A stretch of DNA of 64,000 nucleotides from Streptomyces luteolifulvus (GTDB taxonomy: Bacteria > Actinomycetota > Actinomycetes > Streptomycetales > Streptomycetaceae): NCBI RefSeq assembly GCF_008806595.1, contig NZ_VZRB01000027.1, positions 54,504 to 118,503 of the forward strand. The letters are read 5' to 3'. How positions within the stretch are numbered: position 1 is the first letter of the stretch; every line of letters starts with the position of its first letter. Positions 28,263 to 35,110 of this stretch are shown in pieces. The notes beneath the pieces were generated by a model, which was given only the letters and a program-made list of their open reading frames with translations, searched no databases and was not told the DNA's origin. The position numbers were made by a program, and so were the translations under genes.

Positions 28263-29963
28263 ATGGCGAACGCACCGGTCCAGCGCATGTCCCAGTTGAT
28301 GGCGAAGACGCTGCGCGACGACCCGGCGGACGCCGAGGTCCTCAGCCACAAGCTGCTGGTCCGCGCCGGTTACGTCCGCCGTACCGCCGCCGGCATCTGG
28401 AGCTGGCTGCCGCTCGGCAAGAAGGTCCTCTCCAATGTGGAGCGCATCGTCCGCGAGGAGATGGACGCGATCGGCGCCCAGGAGGTGCTGCTCCCCGCCC
28501 TGCTGCCGCGGGAGCCGTACGAGGCGACCGGCCGCTGGGACGAGTACGGCCAGGAGCTGTTCCGCCTCAAGGACCGCAGGGGCGGCGACTACCTCCTCGG
28601 CCCGACCCACGAGGAGATCTTCACCCTGCTGGTGAAGGACCAGGCGTCCTCCTACAAGGACCTGCCGGTCAGCCTCTACCAGATCCAGCACAAGTACCGG
28701 GACGAGGCCCGCCCCCGTGCCGGCATCCTGCGCGGCCGCGAGTTCCTGATGAAGGACTCGTACTCCTTCGACCTGGAGGACGACGGTCTCGCCCGGTCGT
28801 ACGCTCTGCACCGCCAGGCCTACCAGCGGGTCTTCGAGCGCCTCGGCTTCGACTACCGGATCGTCGCCGCGACCGCGGGCGCCATGGGCGGCTCCAAGTC
28901 CGAGGAGTTCCTCGCCCCGGCCGACGCCGGCGAGGACACCTTCGCGGACTGCCCGAACTGCGACTTCGCGGCCAACACCGAGGCGATCACCTACGAGCTG
29001 AAGCCCGTGGACGCCGCCGGCGTGCCCGCGGCCGAGGACATCCCGACCCCGGAGACCCCGACCATCGAGACCCTCGCCGCCCACCTCGGCGTCCCGGCCT
29101 CCGCCACCCTGAAGAACCTGCTCGTCAAGGTCGACGGCGAGATCGTCGCCGTCGGAGTCCCGGGCGACCGCGAGGTCGACATGGGCAAGGTCGAGGCGCA
29201 CTTCGCCCCGGCCGCCGTCGAGCTGGTCACCGCCGAGGACTTCGCGGGCCGCCCGGACCTGGTCCGCGGCTACGTCGGCCCGCAGGGCCGGGAGAAGCTG
29301 AAGTACCTCGCCGACCCGCGTGTGGCGCCGGGCACCGCGTGGATCACGGGCGCCAACAAGGAGCACACGCACGCGAAGAACGTGGTCGCGGGCCGTGACT
29401 TCGAGGTCGACGAGTACGTCGACGTCGTCGTGGTGCAGGAGGGCGACCCCTGCCCCCTCTGCGGCACCGGCCTCAAGCTCGACCGCGCCATCGAGATCGG
29501 CCACATCTTCCAGCTGGGCCGCAAGTACACCGACGCCCTCAAGCTCGACGTCCTCGGCCAGAACGGCAAGCCGGTCCGCGTCACCATGGGCTCGTACGGC
29601 ATCGGCGTCTCCCGCGCGGTCGCGGCCCTCGCCGAGCAGACCGCCGACGACAAGGGCCTGTGCTGGCCCAAGGAGGTCGCCCCGGCCGATGTGCACGTCG
29701 TCGCCGCCGGCAAGGCCCTGCAGACCGAGCTGGCGCTCGACGTCTCCCAGAAGCTGGCTCAGGCCGGTGTCCGAGTTCTGGTGGACGACCGGCCCGGGGT
29801 GTCCCCGGGCGTGAAGTTCACGGACTCCGAGCTGATCGGCGTACCGCAGATCCTGGTGGCCGGGCGGCGGGCCGCCGAGGGCGTCGTTGAGCTGAAGGAC
29901 CGCAGGACCGGCGAGCGCGAGGAGCTGACGGTCGAGGAGGCCGTCGCGCGCCTGACGGCCTGA
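28263..29963 (+). CDS. proS: Prolyl-tRNA synthetase, bacterial type with editing domain
   Basis: This 566-residue class II synthetase charges tRNA-Pro. Motif 1 is around GAQEVLLPALLPREPY and motif 2 is YRDEARPRAGILRGREFLMKD. The YbaK-like editing insertion lies at about residues 240-400 (LAAHLGVPASATLKNLLVK). Motif 3 and the anticodon-binding domain occupy the rest (GSYGIGVSRAVAALAEQ, then VLVDDRPGVSPGVKF). The ATG has AGGAG upstream. Length and order match the prokaryotic-type ProRS that edits Ala-tRNA-Pro. A hairpin terminator follows. Confidence 0.96.
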   Translation: MANAPVQRMSQLMAKTLRDDPADAEVLSHKLLVRAGYVRRTAAGIWSWLPLGKKVLSNVERIVREEMDAIGAQEVLLPALLPREPYEATGRWDEYGQELFRLKDRRGGDYLLGPTHEEIFTLLVKDQASSYKDLPVSLYQIQHKYRDEARPRAGILRGREFLMKDSYSFDLEDDGLARSYALHRQAYQRVFERLGFDYRIVAATAGAMGGSKSEEFLAPADAGEDTFADCPNCDFAANTEAITYELKPVDAAGVPAAEDIPTPETPTIETLAAHLGVPASATLKNLLVKVDGEIVAVGVPGDREVDMGKVEAHFAPAAVELVTAEDFAGRPDLVRGYVGPQGREKLKYLADPRVAPGTAWITGANKEHTHAKNVVAGRDFEVDEYVDVVVVQEGDPCPLCGTGLKLDRAIEIGHIFQLGRKYTDALKLDVLGQNGKPVRVTMGSYGIGVSRAVAALAEQTADDKGLCWPKEVAPADVHVVAAGKALQTELALDVSQKLAQAGVRVLVDDRPGVSPGVKFTDSELIGVPQILVAGRRAAEGVVELKDRRTGEREELTVEEAVARLTA

Positions 29964-30000
29964 GCTGCATCCGGCATCTGCCTCACAGAGTTCTCCCGGG

Positions 30001-30050
30001 CCGTTCCCCGACCGTAGGACGTGACACCACGTCACCACGGAGGGGAACGG
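30001..30050 (+). terminator. Hairpin terminator after proS
   Basis: CCGTTCCCC (30001-30009) pairs with GGGGAACGG (30042-30050). An inner stem GACGTG (30018-30023) pairs with CACGTC (30028-30033). It starts 38 bases after the proS stop and also faces the end of the minus-strand gene at 30083, so it may act in both directions. Confidence 0.7.
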
Positions 30051-30082
30051 TCATAGCGGTACCCGGCGTCCGCTTGTCGCCG

Positions 30083-30328
30083 TCAGCAGGCCTCCGCCGC
30101 GACGGTACAGGCGAGGAGTTCGGCCGGGAGGGGCACGCGCGCACCGCAGAAGCACAGGAGAACGTTGCCATTTCCCTCGGGCGCACCCAGATCGATCGTC
30201 AGCAGGGCCCGCAGTTCCCTGACCACGTCGAGCACGGGGAAGCCCCGCGCGACGAGGACGCACACCTCGTCCGGGTCCCAGACGACCATGGCCGGCAGTT
30301 GGTCTGCCATCGAAACGTGGACGCACAC
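30083..30328 (-). CDS. Small uncharacterised protein, 81 residues
   Basis: A GTG at 30328 with GGGGAG six bases upstream is preferred; a TTG at 30358 and an ATG at 30310 are alternatives in the same frame. The sequence has VVWDPDEVCVLVARGFPVLDVVREL, then two Cys in LLCFCGARV and one near the C-terminus. It looks like a small soluble alpha/beta protein, but no family is recognised. It lies between proS (convergent) and the XRE regulator gene, oriented with the latter after a 190-base gap. Confidence 0.55.
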   Translation of the reverse strand: MCVHVSMADQLPAMVVWDPDEVCVLVARGFPVLDVVRELRALLTIDLGAPEGNGNVLLCFCGARVPLPAELLACTVAAEAC

Positions 30329-30518
30329 GACTGTCTCCCCAGGGATGCACGACGGCAATGAAGTGATCCGCTCCGGGAGGACAGCGGCTGACTGATGGTA
30401 CCGGGGCCGGTGCGCACCGGTGGGGTTTTCGGCATATCCGGAGGCGGTAGTGACTGTGGCCGGAAATGGCGCAAATGCCGGGCCTACAGCCAGGCCGGGC
30501 CGCAGCCGCCGGGTCGCC

Positions 30519-30941
30519 TCAGGTGATCCGGCTGACCTGCAGCATCGCCTCCGCGTCCTTGAGCAGCGCCCGCTGGCGGGCCTCGGGCAGCTGCCGGTAG
30601 AGCTTCAGGAGCCGTGCCTCGCGCTCGTCCCGGCTGGGTCCGGGGACCGGCCTGCCGACGGCCTCGAAGAACTCCCTGGGTGTCGTCCGCACGCCCCAGC
30701 GCCGGAACACCTCGACCATGGCCCGCAGTTTCTCCGGGTCGATGCGGGAGGTGCCGCGCGTCCGGTTCATCCACGCGTTGAGGGTCGGGTACGAGATGCC
30801 CGCCTCCGACGCCAGGTCCTTCTGGGTCCTGCCCTGCGACGCCGACAGGAGACGTTCGAGCAGGGCCGCCAGGTCCTCGCCCCGGCGCGCGGGATCGTCG
30901 CCCGGTTCGGGCTCTACTGGCGGTGTCGGCTGGCTCGTCAC
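30519..30941 (-). CDS. XRE-type helix-turn-helix regulator of the sigma/WhiB cassette
   Basis: This 140-residue protein has an XRE helix-turn-helix at about residues 38-62 (TQKDLASEAGISYPTLNAW). A helical, charged C-terminus follows (DEREARLLKLYRQLPEARQRALL), likely for dimerisation. It is transcribed divergently from the sigma factor operon. Its start lies 24 bases from a near-perfect ATCTAC/GTAGAT palindrome, and two more copies precede the sigma gene. It is the obvious candidate to bind them and repress both arms, including itself. The GTG start at 30941 lacks a clear ribosome site. No integrase or other phage gene is adjacent, so this is probably not a phage repressor, although the design is similar. 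Confidence 0.82.
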   Translation of the reverse strand: MTSQPTPPVEPEPGDDPARRGEDLAALLERLLSASQGRTQKDLASEAGISYPTLNAWMNRTRGTSRIDPEKLRAMVEVFRRWGVRTTPREFFEAVGRPVPGPSRDEREARLLKLYRQLPEARQRALLKDAEAMLQVSRIT

Positions 30942-30964
30942 ACGTCAGAGGATCGGCCATGAAT

Positions 30965-30984
30965 ATCTACATGCGCAAGTAGAT
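30965..30984. promoter_or_regulatory. ATCTAC-N8-GTAGAT palindrome, site 1 (before the XRE gene)
   Basis: The arms ATCTAC (30965-30970) and GTAGAT (30979-30984) match exactly. The spacer continues the symmetry through TGCGCA, leaving only one mismatched pair in 20 bases. Read on the minus strand, TAGATA at its edge could be the -10 of the XRE promoter, so occupancy would shut that promoter off. Confidence 0.7.
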
Positions 30985-31042
30985 TGCAGATCGAGGACCC
31001 CATCCCGGGTCGCGTGCAGGAGCATTCGAAGGACCGGCGCGC

Positions 31043-31068
31043 CATCACGCGCCCCCTCGTGCGTGATG
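31043..31068. other. Hairpin between the two arms of the cassette
   Basis: CATCACGC (31043-31050) and GCGTGATG (31061-31068) form a perfect 8-bp inverted repeat with a ten-base loop. It is midway between the divergent promoters, and its half-sites do not resemble the ATCTAC motif. It could insulate the arms or be a binding site for another protein. Confidence 0.4.
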
Positions 31069-31112
31069 TATCAGCCTTGTCTTACTCCCAACTCTCGTGC
31101 TCCGCAGGCGAC

Positions 31113-31147
31113 TTGACACTATATGCATCTACGTGAAGACTGTAGAT
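31113..31147 (+). promoter_or_regulatory. Sigma-operon promoter with ATCTAC-N9-GTAGAT, site 2
   Basis: TTGACA at 31113-31118 is a consensus -35 and is followed by ATCTAC (31127-31132) and GTAGAT (31142-31147). The inverted repeat covers the -10 area (about 31136-31141, AAGACT, a weak match). This layout is typical of repression by blocking polymerase. The transcript would start around 31150 and have a leader of about 110 bases. Confidence 0.65.
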
Positions 31148-31215
31148 AGTTCCGGGAGCGGGTGTGCTCTCTGTGTGAAACCAGCAGCCCGAGCGTGCCT
31201 GATGTGCGAGCAGCG

Positions 31216-31244
31216 AATCTACATCTACATGCAGATTGAAGATG
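31216..31244. promoter_or_regulatory. Tandem ATCTAC sites, site 3, next to the sigma ribosome site
   Basis: ATCTAC occurs twice in a row (31217-31228). AATCT (31216-31220) pairs with AGATT (31233-31237), and CATCT (31222-31226) pairs with AGATG (31240-31244). The decamer ATCTACATGC is shared with site 1. The AAAGGAG ribosome site begins three bases on (31247). The site lies inside the predicted leader, so it could be a roadblock operator or an RNA structure. Confidence 0.6.
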
Positions 31245-31261
31245 TGAAAGGAGCACCGATC

Positions 31262-31852
31262 GTGTCCGTACAGTCCGACACCCGGACCGCCCCGAGCGGT
31301 CCGGAGCCCGCGGTGGTGGCGCGGGCCCGCACAGGTGACCGCGAGGCGTTCGCCGTCCTCTACGGCGAGCACCACCGCCTTGTGCACCGATACCTGCTGC
31401 TCCGCACGCGCGATCCGCACCTCGCCGAGGATCTGGTCCAGGAGGTGTTCACGCGCGCGCTGCGGGGCATCGGCGGCTTCGCCTGGCAGGGCAGGGAGTT
31501 CAAGGCATGGCTGATCACCATCGCCAGGAATCTCTACCTCGACGAGATGAGCCGCAGTCGCACCCGGCTGGAGACCCTGGTCGCCGAGGTGCAGGACACG
31601 GAATCCCCCGACTGCGGCACCGAGTCCCTGGCGTTACGCGAACTGGAGGCCGTCGAGGCCTGCGAGACGGTTCAGCGCGCCCTGAGGACGCTCAGCCCGC
31701 CCCAGCGGTACTGCGTGGAACTGCGCTACCTCGGCGGGCTGTCGCCCGAGGAGACGGCTCTCGTGATGGGCCGGACCGTCGGCGCCGTCCGGGCGCTGAC
31801 CCACCGTGCGCTGCGGCGACTGCGCTGGACGGTCCGGGCGGTGCCGGCGTGA
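31262..31852 (+). CDS. ECF-like sigma-70 family factor of the cassette
   Basis: This 196-residue sigma factor has region 2 at about residues 28-95 (AFAVLYGEHHRLVHRYL and AEDLVQEVFTRALRG) and region 4 at about 135-190 (LSPPQRYCVELRYLGGLSPEETALVMG). No region 3 is present, so it is of the ECF size class. The GTG at 31262 has AAAGGAG eight bases upstream. The open frame continues back to 31097 but that part is the regulated leader. No anti-sigma gene is recognisable; the next gene overlaps by four bases and might fill that role. Control by the divergent XRE protein is inferred from shared sites. Confidence 0.88.
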   Translation: MSVQSDTRTAPSGPEPAVVARARTGDREAFAVLYGEHHRLVHRYLLLRTRDPHLAEDLVQEVFTRALRGIGGFAWQGREFKAWLITIARNLYLDEMSRSRTRLETLVAEVQDTESPDCGTESLALRELEAVEACETVQRALRTLSPPQRYCVELRYLGGLSPEETALVMGRTVGAVRALTHRALRRLRWTVRAVPA

Positions 31853-32502
31853 ACAGGAACCTGTCCGAAGCGGTGAGCGTGATCCACACGACGGTGGCGT
31901 CCGTCCGGCCCGAACAGGCCGCCGCCATCGCCCACGCCCTGGACTCCGCCCGCCTCCTGGCCGACCCCGGCCGGCTCCTCGGCATCGTGCTGCACCGCAC
32001 GGCCGACGGGGGCTGGTCCTCCGCCCCGCGGGGGGCGACCGAGCTGGAGCGGCAGGCACTCGCCCGGGACGCCTCCTGCGGGCGGGCCCGGCGCGTGGCC
32101 GCCGCCGTCGAGCGGGACATCGGCCGGCGGCCCGGGGTGCTGAGCGTTCGGGCCGACGGCGACACGGTGCGGGTCGTTCTCCATGTCGAGGGCCCGGACC
32201 AATGGGCCCGGTGGCGCACCTACTTCGGGATCACGCCCGCGTCCCCCGGGGCGGCGGCCGGGGGAGCGGCGCGCGAGAAACGGCCGTTCCGGCTCGGCGG
32301 GATCACCTACGACCTGGTGCTTCCGTACCGCGATGCCCAGGGGGACCTCTGGTACTTCCAGGGACTGCGCACCCCCGACGGGATGCCGATGATGTCGCCG
32401 GACGGCCGACCGGAACGGTGTTCACTCGCCAACGTGGAGGCGTACGCGGGCCCGCTGACGCCGGTTCCCGACGCGCACCCGGCCGAGGGACGGCCCCGAT
32501 GA
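31849..32502 (+). CDS. Uncharacterised protein between the sigma and WhiB-like genes
   Basis: This 217-residue soluble protein begins VNRNLSEAVSVIHTTVASV, with its GTG overlapping the sigma stop (GTGA). An N-terminal helical part includes RPEQAAAIAHALDSARLL. Then come a beta-rich stretch (LGIVLHRTADGGW, RVVLHVEGPDQWARW) and a C-terminal ITYDLVLPYRDAQGDLWYFQG with MPMMSPDGRPERCSLANVEAYAG. It resembles Streptomyces proteins annotated as the BN159_2729 family, by memory only. Tight coupling to the sigma and WhiB-like genes suggests a regulatory or sensing partner. No metal-binding or catalytic motif is obvious. Confidence 0.8.
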   Translation: MNRNLSEAVSVIHTTVASVRPEQAAAIAHALDSARLLADPGRLLGIVLHRTADGGWSSAPRGATELERQALARDASCGRARRVAAAVERDIGRRPGVLSVRADGDTVRVVLHVEGPDQWARWRTYFGITPASPGAAAGGAAREKRPFRLGGITYDLVLPYRDAQGDLWYFQGLRTPDGMPMMSPDGRPERCSLANVEAYAGPLTPVPDAHPAEGRPR

Positions 32503-32978
32503 GGTCGGCGACCGCCCCGCGCCCGGGGCGGGAATGGGAGCTGAGCGCCGCCTGCCGGCACGAGGACGCGGAGCTCTGGTTCTCCCGCCGCACACAGGCA
32601 CGGGCGATGGAGATCTGCACGGCCTGCCCCGTACGCGTCCCGTGCCGGGCAGCCGTACTGCAACGCGAGGAGGGGCTGCCGAAGAGCCATCGCGGGGGCA
32701 TCGTCGCCGGGCTCACCGGACCCCAGCGGTACGACCTGGAGCGTAGGGTCCGGCGCCGGCCCCAGCCGCCGGACCCCACGGCGCCGGTCCCCGGCGGAGA
32801 CCGTCCGCGACGCGAGCCCGCGCCCTGCGGTACTCGGGCGGCGTACCAGCGGCACCTGCGCAAGCGGGAGCCGGTCGATGACGCGTGCCGTGCCGCCAAC
32901 GCCCGGAGCGCAGGGCACTACCGCCGCACCGGTTCCACCCGGAGGCAGGCGGCGGGACCGGCGCAGACCAGCCCCTGA
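32499..32978 (+). CDS. WhiB-like iron-sulphur regulator with an extra C-terminal motif
   Basis: This is a 159-residue protein. The WhiB domain occupies about residues 10-75: AACRHEDAELWF with the first cluster Cys, then CTACPVRVPC giving C-x2-C-x5-C, then GGIVAGLT as the turn that normally reads G[IV]WGG. The C-terminal half adds a basic linker and CGTRAAYQRHLRKREPVDDAC, a Cys/His motif common in actinophage and actinobacterial small proteins and absent from classic Wbl proteins. The ATG overlaps the upstream stop (ATGA). Wbl proteins usually bind region 4 of a sigma factor; here a sigma gene is in the same operon, which makes a direct partnership an attractive inference. Confidence 0.87.
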   Translation: MRSATAPRPGREWELSAACRHEDAELWFSRRTQARAMEICTACPVRVPCRAAVLQREEGLPKSHRGGIVAGLTGPQRYDLERRVRRRPQPPDPTAPVPGGDRPRREPAPCGTRAAYQRHLRKREPVDDACRAANARSAGHYRRTGSTRRQAAGPAQTSP

Positions 32979-33013
32979 TGGGGCACCCCCTTCACCGCAC
33001 ACCGGAGCACCCC

Positions 33014-33559
33014 ATGTCCGTATCCAGCAGGGGATCGTCGCGGCTGCGAGGCCTGTTCCGCAGCCTCCTGCCGAGCCGTGGCGCCCATCGGCGGGAGACC
33101 TCGCGGCGGCGCCTGGAGTCCGACCTCGCCGTCCACCGGCAGGCGGTGGCGCACTGGCAGCAGTACGCCGACTCCTACGCGCGGGAGCTCGGCCGAGCCC
33201 GTCACGAGCGCGCGCACCTCCTGGCCTGGCTGGCGGCGCTGCACCCGGCGAGCGCCGTCATCACGCCGACCGCCGGCACCGCGCAGGACGGCACGCACCG
33301 CTCGCTGCGTCTGGTGGCCGGGGGATGGCCGATGTCCTGGCGCATCCCGCCCGGCGACCTCGCCCTGTTCCGCCATGTGCCCTACGCCGAAGCGGCCGCG
33401 GACCACCCGGAGACCTGGCCCGACGACAGCCCCGACCGCCCCGACAGCCCCGACCAGTACGCGCACATCCGGCGGCACACCCGGCTGCTGGCACTCGAAA
33501 CGACCGTCCACGACATCACCACCGGAACCGAGCCGAGCGACCACCCTGCCGGTCACTGA
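33014..33559 (+). CDS. Uncharacterised 181-residue protein ending the cassette
   Basis: The ATG at 33014 has CGGAG upstream; an in-frame ATG at 32978 that overlaps the WhiB stop (TGATG) is an alternative, adding 12 residues. The N-terminus is very basic (SRGSSRLRGLFRSLLPSRG). A helical stretch LESDLAVHRQAVAHWQQYADSYARELGRARHE follows, likely a coiled coil, then SLRLVAGGWPMSWRIPPGDL. The C-terminus is acidic and Pro/Asp-rich. No family is recognised. Coupling to the WhiB-like gene and a shared terminator suggest it belongs to the cassette. Confidence 0.72.
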   Translation: MSVSSRGSSRLRGLFRSLLPSRGAHRRETSRRRLESDLAVHRQAVAHWQQYADSYARELGRARHERAHLLAWLAALHPASAVITPTAGTAQDGTHRSLRLVAGGWPMSWRIPPGDLALFRHVPYAEAAADHPETWPDDSPDRPDSPDQYAHIRRHTRLLALETTVHDITTGTEPSDHPAGH

Positions 33560-33625
33560 AACCGCACCGGCGGGCCCACGAGACTCCGGCCGGCAAGCTC
33601 GGGAGGTGCGCCGACCGGACTCCCA

Positions 33626-33655
33626 GCGCCCCCTGCCGCCCCCGGCAGGGGGCGC
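33626..33655. terminator. Perfect 13-bp hairpin between convergent genes
   Basis: GCGCCCCCTGCCG (33626-33638) pairs perfectly with CGGCAGGGGGCGC (33643-33655) around a CCCC loop. It sits between the end of the WhiB cassette and the end of the minus-strand kinase-like gene, so it probably serves both. Confidence 0.8.
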
Positions 33656-33706
33656 GCTCCCGGACCGCGTCGGCAGATCCTCCACCGAACCGGGCGACAG
33701 GCCTGG

Positions 33707-34606
33707 CTAGAGCCAGCCCGCGAACTCCAGCAACAGCTCCGCATCCTGGGGCCGCCCCACCCGCAGTGCCCGTACGCCCGACTCCACGGCCCGGAACAAG
33801 GTCCAGCCGCGCAACCGGTCCTGGTCCACATCCAGCGACTCCGCCAGCCGCTTCACCCGCCGTCGGGTCGTCGCGGCACCCGACGGCGAGGCGATCAGGT
33901 CCTCCACCCGGTCGCGCACCAGCCGTGCCAGATCGAAGGCGCACTCGCCCACCACGGGATCGGGACCCACGGCCAGCCAGGGCATCCGCTCGGCGGCGAG
34001 CACCTTGCTCTGCCGGAAGGTCCCGTGCAGCAGCCGCCGCTCGGGCGGCGCGGCGAGCAGTTCCTCGCGTGCCGCGAGCGCCGCGGCGACCAGCGGTACC
34101 ACCTCGGCATCGGTGTCGGCGCTCGCCCGCATCGCCTCGGCCTGCCGCCCGGTCCGCTCGGCCACGCTCTCGAAGGCACCGCCCGCCGGCGCCTCGACCC
34201 ACAGCCGCCGCAGCGTCCCGGCCGCCTCCAGCAGCGCCTTCGCCTCCGGCAGCGACCGCACCGACACATCCGGGTGCAGCCGCTCCAGCAGCAGCACACC
34301 CGGTGCCGTGAACGGCTCCAGAAGCTGTACGGCACCCGCGCCGCCCCAGTGCGCGAGCGCGGCCCGCTCGCTCTCCGGCCGGGCCCGCTGCGGGGCGAGC
34401 TTGAGCACGGCGGGCGTGCCGTCCGGCCGCCGCACCAGCACGACCAGGCTGCTGCGTCCGCCCGGCACCTGGACCCGCTCGACGGTCAACTCGCGCAGTG
34501 CGACGGCCTGTCGTAGCGCCTCGGGCAGCTTGTCCAACCAGTCGTCACCGTCCGGCGCGCTCTCACCGAGCGCCCTCACAAGACGCTGCGGCGGTTCGAA
34601 AGCCAT
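33707..34606 (-). CDS. Aminoglycoside-phosphotransferase-fold protein with degenerate active site
   Basis: This 299-residue protein aligns by eye with streptomycin 6-kinase-like APH proteins: ALLKL-type ATP Lys at 69 (PAVLKL), LLHGTFRQSKVL at 192-203 and PWLAVGPDPVVGECAFDLARL at 209-229. In active members the equivalents read HGD, N and DP. Here the catalytic Asp is Thr196, the metal Asn is Lys201 and the second metal Asp is Gly214. Kinase activity is therefore doubtful, and a binding or regulatory role is more likely. The gene seems to belong to the conserved chromosome upstream of rimP rather than to the cassette. It begins with ATG at 34606. Confidence 0.78.
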   Translation of the reverse strand: MAFEPPQRLVRALGESAPDGDDWLDKLPEALRQAVALRELTVERVQVPGGRSSLVVLVRRPDGTPAVLKLAPQRARPESERAALAHWGGAGAVQLLEPFTAPGVLLLERLHPDVSVRSLPEAKALLEAAGTLRRLWVEAPAGGAFESVAERTGRQAEAMRASADTDAEVVPLVAAALAAREELLAAPPERRLLHGTFRQSKVLAAERMPWLAVGPDPVVGECAFDLARLVRDRVEDLIASPSGAATTRRRVKRLAESLDVDQDRLRGWTLFRAVESGVRALRVGRPQDAELLLEFAGWL

Positions 34607-34645
34607 GCGCGAGTTGTTCCCTTCCCGTACGTGCTGAGCGGTGCC

Positions 34646-35110
34646 CTATGCCGTCGGCGTCGCCGACGGCGCGGGCGTGCCGGCCCGCTCGGCGAGACCA
34701 GGGAAGGCTACGCTCTCGCCGCGCCAGCGCACCGCCCGCACCGCCGCCTCCCGCAGCGCCTCGGCGGCCGTGCGCCGCCGCTCGCCCTCCGCTGCCCGCA
34801 CCAGGTCGGAGTACACCCCGGCCACCCGGTCCTCCAACTCGGCCGCGAGCCTGACCGCGGTGGCGGAGTCCGCCACCGGGAAGGGCAGCGCGTACGCGGC
34901 AGCCGCGGCAACCGGCTCACCGCCCAGGTCCCGCACCGTGCGCGACAGCGCGTCGCGCCGCGCCCGATGGGCGTCGTACGCCGCCCGGGCCTCGGTCCGC
35001 CGTTCCTCGCGGATCCGCCCGCCGACCACCCCGTAGCCGTACACCGCCGCGTGCTCGGCCGCCAGCGCGGCCTGCACCGCCTCCAGTTCGCCTTCCTTCG
35101 CCCCGCTCAC
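34646..35110 (-). CDS. DUF4439 ferritin-like domain protein
   Basis: This 154-residue, mostly helical protein starts at GTG 35110. LEAVQAALAAEHAAVYGYGVVGG at residues 9-31 and AAYDAHRARRDAL carry the Glu, His and Tyr spacing typical of ferritin-like four-helix bundles. LEDRVAGVYSDLVRA contributes the third helix. It overlaps the upstream lipoprotein gene by four bases (GTGA). Metal binding is inferred from the fold; no iron-storage or oxidase partner is nearby. Confidence 0.8.
   Translation of the reverse strand: MSGAKEGELEAVQAALAAEHAAVYGYGVVGGRIREERRTEARAAYDAHRARRDALSRTVRDLGGEPVAAAAAYALPFPVADSATAVRLAAELEDRVAGVYSDLVRAAEGERRRTAAEALREAAVRAVRWRGESVAFPGLAERAGTPAPSATPTA

Noticed and set aside
30484..30960. 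Alternative minus-strand frame starting at an ATG beside operator site 1
   Set aside because: The overlapping frame 30519-30941 encodes a clear XRE domain; this one is an Arg/Gly-rich shadow, although its ATG has a better context.
30001..33700. The cassette considered as an integrated phage or ICE remnant
   Set aside because: No integrase, excisionase, tRNA attachment site or flanking direct repeat was seen. Only the regulatory logic and the WhiB C-terminal motif look phage-like.
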